From Bremerella volcania (lineage in GTDB: Bacteria; Planctomycetota; Planctomycetia; Pirellulales; Pirellulaceae), in NCBI RefSeq assembly GCF_007748115.1, contig NZ_CP036289.1:4774001-4838000 (forward strand): a stretch of 64,000 nucleotides of DNA, read 5' to 3'. Position 1 is the stretch's first letter. The number at the start of each line of letters is the position of its first letter. A program made the translations under genes and the position numbers. The notes beneath the pieces are model-generated. The model was not told the origin of the DNA, made no database searches, and saw nothing but the letters and a program-made list of their open reading frames with translations. Shown here in pieces: positions 42,320-50,840 of this stretch.

Positions 42320-45300
42320 CTAGGGATCTAACAACAGTGCTCGTCGGAAAGCTTCTCGATTGGAAGAATTTGAGTCAGCGGCTGCAACGATTGCGGTAGC
42401 AGTCAGAAAATCTAAACCGTTTCCTAAGGAACCGGCTTTGCTCAATGTGTCTTCAATATTTGGGCGAATTGCCCAGCGAAAATCACAATCCCATCCACCG
42501 GCGACACCATGATGCGGGAACTCAGTAGGTGCATTGGAAAGCAACTCAATAGTCTCTGCAAACTCGTCAGACTGTGAGTTGACGCCTAGAAAGCTGTGCG
42601 CGAGCGCCAGCAGCATGGCATCTTGCTCCCTGTGTGCCACTGAGAGTGCGTCGAGAATCGGCCCGCGAAGACCTGAAGTCGCGGCGGCAACTATTCTCCA
42701 CGGATATGCCGGGGCAGGTTGCGGTCTAGCGACAGCAAACCACGCACTATCCCCGTTTGAAGGAACAGAGACAGCGGTTGCTTCGATCGGATCAACCTGC
42801 AGGGTCGTATTCTGATCAGCTACCACTGGGAGTGAGATCAAAAAATCATCGACTGCGATGCTTGGTCCATCATCATCGCGGAGCCACGTCAGTCCGCAAC
42901 GGGTTGGCTCGGAAAGGCCTATCGGGGCGTCGTCATCAAATACAATCACTTCCTCATCGTCGACAATGACGACTACCTGTCTCAACGTTGCAACGACCCG
43001 AATTGTATGGTCGCGGCCTACTTCGACTAAGTAGGGTACCGACGTCACTTCTGCCCGTGTTCCAGCATCAATTCGCCACAGATGCACGCGAGAATACGAA
43101 CGTCCGATACTAATCGTTGCCTCATAATAGCTTGCATACTGGGGAGGGCCACCGGTGGCTCGTACGATGACGCCCTGGGTCGCGTAACCCTCATGTGAGT
43201 CGTCCTCCCAGTCGTTTCTTACAATCACCTCACACGAGTAGTTGCTTCCAGTGATAGGTTGTCTGAACAACAAGAGTCCTTCCCCAGAGGATGCTGCCAA
43301 CCGACCACGACTCGTTTCAGAGCTGCCCGTTTCCTGGCGCCATTGAAGGCCGGGACCCGTGTCATCCCGGTTAAACTGATCAACCAATGTCGATTGAAAA
43401 TGAGGGACTTCAAGAATTTGGCTGGTGCCATCGTTCAAACCAACTACTGCATATTTTGCGTTTGGTGATGACGCGACCGATGTAACCGCAACGTCGGGCT
43501 TCGGGCGAATGCCAGCAAATCGAACACCGTTTTCCAGATTCCAAAAAGAAAGAGCATCATCATGTGCCAAAATACATAAGATGCCGAGGCGTCGATCGCG
43601 GTCAATCGGCGGCACTATGGTAGTTACAGGGCCGATGGTCCCCGCTCCGCCAGCAGCACTTGAAACTGCGTTAAACGCCTGACCTACGGTATTGCCGACG
43701 CCAGTCACGGTGTCGCCCGATACCGCCCAAGTGATTTCAGTGAATGCCGGGATCGTTGAGGCCTCAAGAGCTTGCATAAGTGAACTAGCGGTGTCATTCA
43801 CGCCTGTGCCGGAACCAGCCGTCGATACGTCTTGACCATCAATGCTAATCGTGTAGGCGGTATCTGAATCGTCAGCGGTGATTTGAACCGTAGATACTTG
43901 GGCTCGGTAATCAGGGACCTCAACGAAGCCGCATGATGCGATCGTGGAATCGATAGAAACCGGTTCACGACTTACATCGGTAGACTCGTAATCCCAAACT
44001 CGAACATTTCCGTTCGCACTAGCGGACACGACGGAAAAAGCGGATGTCGCGATTCCCGGGACAAGAACTCGAAGTGCCATTATGTCAGCGGCATGCGCTT
44101 CCCATCCCTTTTCTTCGACTTCTGCGTCGATGTCCCAACTCCGAATATGGCGATCTCGCCCTCCCGACAACAGTAAGGGGCGTGTCGCTTCATCTTCCGG
44201 GACTTCCCGCCAAGCGAGACACAGCGTACCACCAGGGTGTCCAACCAGGCTCACTTCATTGCCACCACCGTCAGCGCGAAACACCAAAATGTGCCCGGCA
44301 TCCGTCCCAGCAGCAACTAGGACACCGTCCGGACTGAAAGTTATGGATCGAATCGCGCCTCCAGCGCAATCGACGCTGTGCAGATCTCCACCCGTCTCAA
44401 TATCGCGTATCCGCACGATTCCATCATCATGCCCTGACGCGAGAACGTTCTCCGCAGTTGGTGAAAACGCCAGACAAGGCGCACCGCCCACGCCTTCAAC
44501 GCTAAGCCGCAAGGCCGCACTTCCGTCAGCAAGTCGAAACACTTGAACATTAGATGATTCTGGTGACGCGCGACCGTCGCTGACTTCGTGAACAAGAGCG
44601 TTGGGGGTCAATGTCAAATGAAGTCGCTCACCTCCTACATCAATTGGAACGTCGGGAATCTCGACGTCAAATGAGTAGGTATCTGTAATCTGGATTGTGA
44701 TAGTCTGGGACGGGAAGACAAGGTTGTGATCACCGACTACATTTGCCAATCGGATGTCGATTTTGCAGACTCGCGGCGACAGGGACGTCGCATCGAACGA
44801 TCTTCTCCCAAGTCGTTCCCAAAGCGCCGTTGCCAGGCTGAGTGTGGAATCCGAGCTCAGTGATGGTCCATCTAGCCACGCATCCAGCTGCGTTGCTAAA
44901 TAATCTCGCAAGTTCCCCGCGAGGAATGTGTCTACATCGTGCCGGATTCGAAGGATTACATCCCGTAGCCATACTTTGGGAAACTGGATACGTAGAACAC
45001 GAACAGTTTCTTCCGAGAGTACGACACATGCTTCTCGAAGTACATTGGCTGCTATTCTTGCAGCGACGTCCGTCAGTATCTGGGCAACGAGCGAAGCGCG
45101 GTCAAAGCCACCATCAAATTCCCGGATAAAGCCCGCCAATTGATCGACATGAAAATCTGCCAATTCATCTTCTGCATTGGTGTTCTTTATCTCAGCAGTC
45201 AATTGCGCTAAGGGGAGCGCGGTGCCAAACGCAAATGGGCCAGACACAACGTCTGAACCGTCACTACGACGAATTCTATATCGCGCTGCCCCTAGGAAGC

Positions 45301-46012
45301 GGTTGATGGCTTGCACTCGTTCGTCGATCTCGGAGATCAGGTCGTCATACACTCCTTCGCCTCGCGCAAGAGTGCGTCTTGCGAAGACCAACGTAGCGAC
45401 AAGCCCTGCATAGTCTCCTGCGGACGGTTCAAGCGGTCGAGCTGTGTCCGGATCTCCCAGCCAATTGCAGTAGTTTGCTGTAAGGTCTCCTTGAGCGTTT
45501 GCAGTTGAGTCGTCGACAGTGTCAGCTCGCAACATGTAACCCCAGCCCATGGCAGGGAGAGCATCTGGTTCACCGTATCCCTTAGTAATCGATCCCAGTC
45601 TACGAAGCGCGCGAAGAATCCTAACTGCTAAATCGACCGGCTCGTGGTCGTTCGTGATGATCGCTTCTGATGCGAACGCGAGAACTGCCAGCGCTGAATG
45701 CAAAAGAGAATACTCATGCTCTATCCCAAGAAGCCCTTCTATCTCAAGTCGATCTGGATCAGTTGCTTGGCCGATGAGTCGCGTTGCGCACACCGAACGA
45801 GCTGGATAGTCCACGGGGTCACCAGCATCCTCACCTTCCCAGCGCAAGAACGGCACTAATTCACCACGTCGTGCCCAGCGGAGATTGGGAGGGTCGGCAC
45901 GATTGCATTCGTGCTCATCTGCAACATCCGAAAGTGGCCCCACCGGTCCCAGCAGCAATCTCTCGCGATACCTCGCATATAATTCTAGCCACTCCTGTTG
46001 AGAGATAATCAT
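42320..46012 (-). CDS. Large prophage-region protein with WD40-like and LamG-like insertions
   Basis: 1230 residues from ATG 46012, which overlaps the previous stop by ATGA (a longer frame starting 21 bp upstream would overlap more). The first 420 residues share their pattern with the 774-residue paralogue. From about 480 to 700 WD40-like repeats are visible (GHDDGIVRIRDIETGG, ITFSPDGVLVAAGTDAGHIL, GHPGGTLCLAW, SASANGNVRVWDYESTD). About 720-790 is a beta domain of a kind seen in phage virion proteins (AYTISIDGQDVSTAGSGTGV). About 860-1050 resembles LamG/concanavalin modules (VDQFNRDDTGPGLQWRQ). The end again matches the paralogue (GGWDCDFRWAIRPNIEDT). No enzymatic motif is seen. I infer a virion-associated or particle-sensing structural protein. 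Confidence 0.7.
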   Translation of the reverse strand: MIISQQEWLELYARYRERLLLGPVGPLSDVADEHECNRADPPNLRWARRGELVPFLRWEGEDAGDPVDYPARSVCATRLIGQATDPDRLEIEGLLGIEHEYSLLHSALAVLAFASEAIITNDHEPVDLAVRILRALRRLGSITKGYGEPDALPAMGWGYMLRADTVDDSTANAQGDLTANYCNWLGDPDTARPLEPSAGDYAGLVATLVFARRTLARGEGVYDDLISEIDERVQAINRFLGAARYRIRRSDGSDVVSGPFAFGTALPLAQLTAEIKNTNAEDELADFHVDQLAGFIREFDGGFDRASLVAQILTDVAARIAANVLREACVVLSEETVRVLRIQFPKVWLRDVILRIRHDVDTFLAGNLRDYLATQLDAWLDGPSLSSDSTLSLATALWERLGRRSFDATSLSPRVCKIDIRLANVVGDHNLVFPSQTITIQITDTYSFDVEIPDVPIDVGGERLHLTLTPNALVHEVSDGRASPESSNVQVFRLADGSAALRLSVEGVGGAPCLAFSPTAENVLASGHDDGIVRIRDIETGGDLHSVDCAGGAIRSITFSPDGVLVAAGTDAGHILVFRADGGGNEVSLVGHPGGTLCLAWREVPEDEATRPLLLSGGRDRHIRSWDIDAEVEEKGWEAHAADIMALRVLVPGIATSAFSVVSASANGNVRVWDYESTDVSREPVSIDSTIASCGFVEVPDYRAQVSTVQITADDSDTAYTISIDGQDVSTAGSGTGVNDTASSLMQALEASTIPAFTEITWAVSGDTVTGVGNTVGQAFNAVSSAAGGAGTIGPVTTIVPPIDRDRRLGILCILAHDDALSFWNLENGVRFAGIRPKPDVAVTSVASSPNAKYAVVGLNDGTSQILEVPHFQSTLVDQFNRDDTGPGLQWRQETGSSETSRGRLAASSGEGLLLFRQPITGSNYSCEVIVRNDWEDDSHEGYATQGVIVRATGGPPQYASYYEATISIGRSYSRVHLWRIDAGTRAEVTSVPYLVEVGRDHTIRVVATLRQVVVIVDDEEVIVFDDDAPIGLSEPTRCGLTWLRDDDGPSIAVDDFLISLPVVADQNTTLQVDPIEATAVSVPSNGDSAWFAVARPQPAPAYPWRIVAAATSGLRGPILDALSVAHREQDAMLLALAHSFLGVNSQSDEFAETIELLSNAPTEFPHHGVAGGWDCDFRWAIRPNIEDTLSKAGSLGNGLDFLTATAIVAAADSNSSNREAFRRALLLDP

Positions 46013-46365
46013 GTCGCGCCCAACTCGTCGCACTGGTTCAGTGATGATAGGTGTGGGTCTGTCTCAAACCCTCTATCAACTAATTCGATGTGAATCGCGC
46101 CCTGCAACCCAGCCGCGTCTGCAACGATAGAAATAGACACCTCACGCGATGCGCTTGAGCGAAGTGCAACACCAAATAGTGAATTCTTTGAGACGGCACT
46201 CGCTCCAGGTGTTGGTTGGTCTACTCCACCATCACCAACAGTAATCATTCCGCTTCCGCTCGAGCACTGTACATATGCCCAACCGAAAATCGCCGAGTTG
46301 CCCAGCCGCGGATTGAGCTTAACGGAATAAGTTTCACCTGCAGAGAGCTGAATTGGTAGTCGCAT
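46009..46365 (-). CDS. Small beta-rich unknown protein
   Basis: 118 residues. It opens MRLPIQLSAGETYSVKLNPR and continues with FGWAYVQCSSGSGMITVG and REVSISIVADAAGLQGAIH, a pattern of short strands consistent with a beta sandwich. It overlaps the 1230-residue gene by 4 bp and starts 10 bp after the gene upstream, so it is co-translated with them. No family recognised. It may be a decoration or assembly partner of the WD40 protein. Confidence 0.6.
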   Translation of the reverse strand: MRLPIQLSAGETYSVKLNPRLGNSAIFGWAYVQCSSGSGMITVGDGGVDQPTPGASAVSKNSLFGVALRSSASREVSISIVADAAGLQGAIHIELVDRGFETDPHLSSLNQCDELGAT

Positions 46366-46375
46366 ACGTGATTCC

Positions 46376-46885
46376 TTAAGCGTCGATCTTCCGTTCGCCG
46401 AGTAGGACGATTACATTGGCCTGTTTGTATGGGGGCACAGCAACGTCCTTCAAATCAATCTTGAGCGGATCATCTGTGTCGTCAGCTGCACTTACAAGCG
46501 AAAAGCGAAAGTCGGCGGCAGCATCCAGTCGGTTGGTAAATACAGCACTCAGCGCCACGCGCTTAGAGAACGCAATCTCAGATTTAGGGACTCTAAACAC
46601 AAACGTACCTGCGGAATCAGATCGCGCGGGTGACCGAAAGTACGGATCCGGTTCAAACCGAATGATTTTCGTCGGTGCGTCGGTAAACGCCTCGTGGGAA
46701 TAATAGGATTCACCGTTTCCGGGAGTCCTCGACCCATCGGCGACGCTAGCCACGATTGGCCCGCCTGAGAATCGAACAGTGACAACGTACTCCAACCCGG
46801 CTGAAGTATCCTCAGTGATTCGATACAGCCAAATCCGTTCGCTGGCAGCATCCGCGCCGTCTAATACCGGGTCGAGCAGTGGCAT
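46376..46885 (-). CDS. Beta-rich unknown protein, 169 aa
   Basis: Opens MPLLDPVLDGADAASERIWL and YVVTVRFSGGPIVASVADGS, with AGTFVFRVPKSEIAFSKRVA and DFRFSLVS later. Alternating strands suggest a jelly-roll or sandwich virion protein. No name can be given. It is the first gene of the 39.6-46.9 kb group, separated by 170 bp from the glycosyltransferase block, and the base composition looks lower in GC than the tail genes. Confidence 0.55.
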   Translation of the reverse strand: MPLLDPVLDGADAASERIWLYRITEDTSAGLEYVVTVRFSGGPIVASVADGSRTPGNGESYYSHEAFTDAPTKIIRFEPDPYFRSPARSDSAGTFVFRVPKSEIAFSKRVALSAVFTNRLDAAADFRFSLVSAADDTDDPLKIDLKDVAVPPYKQANVIVLLGERKIDA

Positions 46886-47058
46886 TTCTAAACTCCGCAG
46901 GACAATTACATCTGATTGTTCAGGACCTGTTTTGAGAAGGACCAGACTCCCAACAGTGTTCGAAGTCGAGACGTATTTTAGCCGATGGCGGCCAAATCGC
47001 TAGCACGCGACGCAAATTGCCTATTCTGCCTGCTGCTGGCCGCGCCAATTGTAATCAA

Positions 47059-47778
47059 TCAAAGCAACTTCCATTCCCTATTCAGTGAGTCGGACGTCGC
47101 CACCCAGGGCGTCCGATGGTTCGCGCGATACCACTCGGGCGTCCGGTTGTTCTCACCCTTTTCGTAGCCGATGTTCTGGATGCGGCTGAGGATCGGGAAC
47201 ACCTCGCGGCGCGTGCGACGGTACTGGGATCGGAACTGGCACGTGAAGCACTTTCGGTTGCGGAAGCACCAATTGACGATCAGCCACGTCAATCGCGATC
47301 GGTCGACCGCCCATCCCCACGGTGTCCAGATCGGGCGTGTGTCGCAGACATGGGAGCGGTCAACGCTTGGCTCGGTCTTCGGTTTGTTGTAACCGGACGC
47401 GAGCAGAATCTGATGGCCGTCCGACGACTTTACGTCGGGGATCAGCAGATCACGAACGGCCCAGTCGAAATAGCGGAGCGCGTCGGGACTGAGAACGGTG
47501 TCGTCTTCGAGGTGAACCATCACGTCGGCCCGTAGGTTGAATGCGCGGAGCACCGCCTCGTGCGTGTTCTTGTTCAGCCCAAGTCGCTTCTCGTTGACGA
47601 CCAGACGCATCTCGCAGGCATCCCACTCGCGAAAAGCAGCAATGACTTCTTCGTTGCCGGGTTCGACGTTCGGCAGCAACAGCCAGTCGGCGATCCCGTC
47701 GCACTTCGCCAGCGAGGCTAACACTTCGCGCGTGTACGCCGGCCGGCGATATGACGTCATCGTGATTACGCGGAGCAT
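47059..47778 (-). CDS. Glycosyltransferase (GT-A fold)
   Basis: 239 residues. The start MLRVITMTSYRRPAYTREVL resembles family 2 or GNT-I-like glycosyltransferases: a nucleotide-sugar fold with an acidic motif, here MVHLEDDTVLSPDALRYFDW (the DD pair in the DxD position). FYRANHRTPW and ending residues are not recognised. It probably transfers a sugar from a nucleotide-activated donor in the cytoplasm. It follows the methyltransferase by 2 bp on the same strand and is the last of five sugar-related genes. The acceptor is unknown; the serine-rich protein upstream in the operon is the obvious candidate. Confidence 0.75.
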   Translation of the reverse strand: MLRVITMTSYRRPAYTREVLASLAKCDGIADWLLLPNVEPGNEEVIAAFREWDACEMRLVVNEKRLGLNKNTHEAVLRAFNLRADVMVHLEDDTVLSPDALRYFDWAVRDLLIPDVKSSDGHQILLASGYNKPKTEPSVDRSHVCDTRPIWTPWGWAVDRSRLTWLIVNWCFRNRKCFTCQFRSQYRRTRREVFPILSRIQNIGYEKGENNRTPEWYRANHRTPWVATSDSLNREWKLL

Positions 47779-47780
47779 AG

Positions 47781-48392
47781 CTATTCATCCTTGTGCACGT
47801 AGATGGCGTCCTGGTGCGTAGAGTGCCGGTTGTAGTCGGCCACACGGACGTAGCCTTGCTTTGTCAGGAATGCATCGAGCGCCTTCGGATCACACCAGTC
47901 AGTGGCCGGGCAGTGTCCACCGCGACGCTCTTCGAGATTGATCCAGCGAACGCGGCCAGACGCGAGTAGCCGACGGCCACTCCGCAAGGCAGATAGTTCG
48001 CTCCCCTCGATGTCGAGCCACAGGAGGATGCGCTCCTGCTCACCCATGTTCACGTCAAACCGGTCGAGCGTCCAAACCTCGACCTGGCAAGTGGCGTTGG
48101 CATAAGGCACCGGCAGAAGGCTGCAGCACTTCAGGTCGTGCGTTGGCACGTGGAGCGTGGCAGCCCCCTCGTTTTCGCCGATCGCAACCCTGGCCAGCGG
48201 GCCAGGAAAGTCCGCATCGAGCAGTTTCTCGTGCTGGACCGGATGTGGTTCGCAACCAAACACATGCATGGCTGAGTATTTGCGACTCAGCGTTCGCCAT
48301 TCGGTTTTTGGTCCAACACCGATGTCGTAGAGCGCGCCAGGGACGCCATGAATGAAACGGCAGATAACGGATTCATACTGTTGTTGGTTCAT
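47781..48392 (-). CDS. FkbM-family methyltransferase
   Basis: 203 residues from ATG 48392 (the longer frame lacks an aligned start; AAGGAGG lies 6 bp upstream of this one). The sequence has a SAM-binding layout: GALYDIGVGPKTEWRTLS, AMHVFGCEPHP with the acidic residue, ERILLWLDIEGSELSALRSG, the typical D(I/V)EG(S/A)E of FkbM methyltransferases. Members O-methylate sugars or polyketides. In a glycosyltransferase cluster it probably methylates the transferred glycan. It overlaps the GT2 gene by 20 bp. Confidence 0.8.
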   Translation of the reverse strand: MNQQQYESVICRFIHGVPGALYDIGVGPKTEWRTLSRKYSAMHVFGCEPHPVQHEKLLDADFPGPLARVAIGENEGAATLHVPTHDLKCCSLLPVPYANATCQVEVWTLDRFDVNMGEQERILLWLDIEGSELSALRSGRRLLASGRVRWINLEERRGGHCPATDWCDPKALDAFLTKQGYVRVADYNRHSTHQDAIYVHKDE

Positions 48393-49101
48393 CTTCAGCC
48401 TCCTTGAGTTCCGCGTTCGCCAGCCGCAACCAATCGGCATCCCAGCGTGGCTTCACCTTCTCGATCCGCTGCGCCGGTGCTTGTCCGAGCCGTTCGTAAC
48501 CGTTCGCGCCCATCGCCGAGATATGCGTCGAGTGCGCGGTGAACCAGCGATAGACATAGCTGGGACGTGGGTCGTACTGGATCGGGTCGGCACGACGCAG
48601 CTTGGCGGCCTTGAAACGCCGCAACAGTCCCTGGTCCTGGCCGCTTTGGATGAACGGGTAGCCTCCAACCCGCTCGAATGCCTCTCGGCGGAACGACCAC
48701 GCGCCGTGAAACAGGTACTGGTTCGACTTCCGCTGCACTCGGTTTCGCTTGTCGTTGTAGATGACCGTGGGAATCGTATAGTCTGCCTCGGCCAACACAG
48801 CGGCCGCTGCGGTCATGTGCCACGGCAGGTAAACGTCGTCGTCATCCCACACGCAGTAGGCGTCAATGTTTGGGGACACCAGTCCGGCGCTGGCGTTGCG
48901 CTTTTCGCCCAACGTGCGGAACCGAAACGGAAGGGATACGATCCGCCAGCCGTCACCTTCCTGGTTCTCGTACTGGCCGGCATCGTCCAGCACAATCAGT
49001 TCGCGGAGGTCTGCCGGGTAGTCCTGACGCAGGAAGCACTCAATGGCGGTCGCCAGTTCGTTGGGGCGTTTATATGTGCAGCAAATCGCGGCCAGCTTCA
49101 T
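48373..49101 (-). CDS. Family 2 glycosyltransferase
   Basis: 242 residues. MKLAAICCTYKRPNELATAI is the classic GT2 opening. The acidic donor site is YCVWDDDDVYLPWHMT (DDDD, DxD), with a later GWSFRREAFERVGGYPF that is typical of GT2 proteins. It uses a nucleotide sugar and metal ion. It overlaps the preceding glycosyltransferase by 32 bp and the methyltransferase by 20 bp, so the cluster is tightly packed. The acceptor is unknown. Confidence 0.85.
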   Translation of the reverse strand: MKLAAICCTYKRPNELATAIECFLRQDYPADLRELIVLDDAGQYENQEGDGWRIVSLPFRFRTLGEKRNASAGLVSPNIDAYCVWDDDDVYLPWHMTAAAAVLAEADYTIPTVIYNDKRNRVQRKSNQYLFHGAWSFRREAFERVGGYPFIQSGQDQGLLRRFKAAKLRRADPIQYDPRPSYVYRWFTAHSTHISAMGANGYERLGQAPAQRIEKVKPRWDADWLRLANAELKEAEDEPTTV

Positions 49102-49777
49102 GCCGTTCTCCTTTCAACCAGGCTTCGCAGGCGCGAAGCAACCGTGTGCGATGTGCGACGTGGCCCTTCCAGTTGCGACCGTGGATCGAGTGCGGCGCGG
49201 GCAATTCGTTCACGGCGACGCGGTGGACCCGATTGAGTCGGCCCGATTCGCTCATGGCGACGTAGCTGAAGATGATGTCCTCACCGTTGCCGGCCGGCTT
49301 GCCACCTTGCTGCACGTTGGCGAACGCAGGGGCGACCTGAAAGAACTGCGAGGCGTAGCGGCGATGGGCGACGAGAACGCGGGTCAGCACGATAGGCGAC
49401 TCGGTGTCGCCGCCAATGTTGCGGGCATACGAGCCATCGGGTTTCGGCGCACGACCGAAGACTCCGTGGATGATGCCGAAGTCGTCGTGCCACGCATCGA
49501 CAAGCGTGCGTAGCGATTCGGCCGGCAATTCAAGATCGTCGTCTTGAATCAACACGCAATCGTTGGTGGCCAGGCACGCGGTCGCAAACCGCGTGTAGAG
49601 TCCCATGTCCTGCGCCGCGTTGACCACGTTGGCCCACTGGTGGCGAAACGTCGCGGCCGGGTTGTTGTTCCAGACAATGGCCTCGGTCACGATGCCGCTC
49701 GCCTGCCAGCCCGACAGGATACGGGCCACGTTCGTCGGTCGCTTCCAATTCAGAATGACGCCGGTGACGTTGTTCAT
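49070..49777 (-). CDS. Glycosyltransferase (GT-A, exostosin/GT64-like)
   Basis: 235 residues. MNNVTGVILNWKRPTNVARI then IVWNNNPAATFRHQWANVVN fits the exostosin-like GT-A group, with donor-site acids in CVLIQDDDLELPAESLRTLV (DDD). Continuing text GRNWKGHVAHRTRLLRACEA is not diagnostic. The fold would transfer a sugar from a nucleotide donor. It overlaps the family 4 enzyme by 4 bp and shares the packed operon. The substrate is unknown. Confidence 0.75.
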   Translation of the reverse strand: MNNVTGVILNWKRPTNVARILSGWQASGIVTEAIVWNNNPAATFRHQWANVVNAAQDMGLYTRFATACLATNDCVLIQDDDLELPAESLRTLVDAWHDDFGIIHGVFGRAPKPDGSYARNIGGDTESPIVLTRVLVAHRRYASQFFQVAPAFANVQQGGKPAGNGEDIIFSYVAMSESGRLNRVHRVAVNELPAPHSIHGRNWKGHVAHRTRLLRACEAWLKGERHEAGRDLLHI

Positions 49778-50826
49778 GCGGCCGCCCTCCGTTCGGTGTT
49801 GATGGCTTCAAAAAGGCGTTTCCAGCCGGCCCACAGCACGTTGGGACTGGCCAATTCGTTGACGAGCCGCTCGCGAGCGGCGTTGATGATTCGCATCCGC
49901 AGCGTTTCGTCATAAGCGAGCACGGCGGTGTGGTGGGCCAGTTCCTCGTCGCAACTGCCGAGAAAGCCGGTCACGCCATGCTCGATCATTTCGCGCCAGC
50001 CCCAATCATTCTGGGCGACCACAGCCACGCCTGCGGCCATCGCCTCCAGCCCGACACGAGGCCAGTTCTCGCGAGCGCCGCCATTGACGGGCAACGTGCA
50101 GTGCAACTGGCGGAAGTAATCGTGCGCGGGCAAAGCCATCGGCTTCAGGCAATCAGCCCACTCCGGCGGTGCGCCGAGCTTTTGATGCGTCCGTTCGTCC
50201 ATGCCGAGCATCAGCGCCCGCTTGTTGCGGTACTGGATGCGGTTGTAGATGGGCCAGGTGTTACTCGACCACTTATCGAGGTCAGGCCGTGCGGCTCGGC
50301 CAACGACAATTGCTTCACCATCGGCGTGCGGCCGCGGGTTAAACTCCCACTCCTCGAAGTCGAACGCGCCGCGAATCAGATTACCGAGTCCTGGGGTGTA
50401 GCCGAGCTTCGTCAGTTCCGGCTCGAGCATCGATCGCTGGAATTCGGACTGGAACACAAAGGCGTCGAACGGACCGGACTCGCGATAAAACTTTCGCTCC
50501 GCATCGAACAGCCAGGTCATGCAGTTAACCCATGCCAGTCGGCAGCCAAGTTCGCGCAGGCGTTTCGCATTGGCCAGAAACGCCGCATTGCAGAAGCTAA
50601 CCACCGTCGCACCGGCCAAACCGGGCACCTGATCGAGCGTTTCCGGCGTCGCAGTATGCGTCGTACAACCCAGCGCGTCGACGCGGGATCGCCACTTGGC
50701 GTCGGTCCCCCAAGTCGCGATCAGGTGAACGTCAGCATCGAATCGTCGCCACAGTTTGACCGTGTGCCAGGCCTCGGTGCATGCGCCGCCGAGGTCGCCC
50801 GGATAACCCATCAGAAATACTCGCAT
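49774..50826 (-). CDS. Family 4-type glycosyltransferase (GT-B)
   Basis: 350 residues. The C-terminal half shows the GT4 donor-binding pattern: ENWPRVGLEAMAAGVAVVAQ followed by EMIEHGVTGFL, with the conserved E near residue 300. Its N-terminal half (MRVFLMGYPGDLGGACTEAW) begins a Rossmann domain. It is the first of the glycosylation block and starts 14 bp after the stop of the serine-rich gene, so they share a transcript. It should transfer a sugar, possibly to the serine-rich neighbour. Confidence 0.85.
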   Translation of the reverse strand: MRVFLMGYPGDLGGACTEAWHTVKLWRRFDADVHLIATWGTDAKWRSRVDALGCTTHTATPETLDQVPGLAGATVVSFCNAAFLANAKRLRELGCRLAWVNCMTWLFDAERKFYRESGPFDAFVFQSEFQRSMLEPELTKLGYTPGLGNLIRGAFDFEEWEFNPRPHADGEAIVVGRAARPDLDKWSSNTWPIYNRIQYRNKRALMLGMDERTHQKLGAPPEWADCLKPMALPAHDYFRQLHCTLPVNGGARENWPRVGLEAMAAGVAVVAQNDWGWREMIEHGVTGFLGSCDEELAHHTAVLAYDETLRMRIINAARERLVNELASPNVLWAGWKRLFEAINTERRAAA

Positions 50827-50840
50827 CGTTGTCTGCTCCG

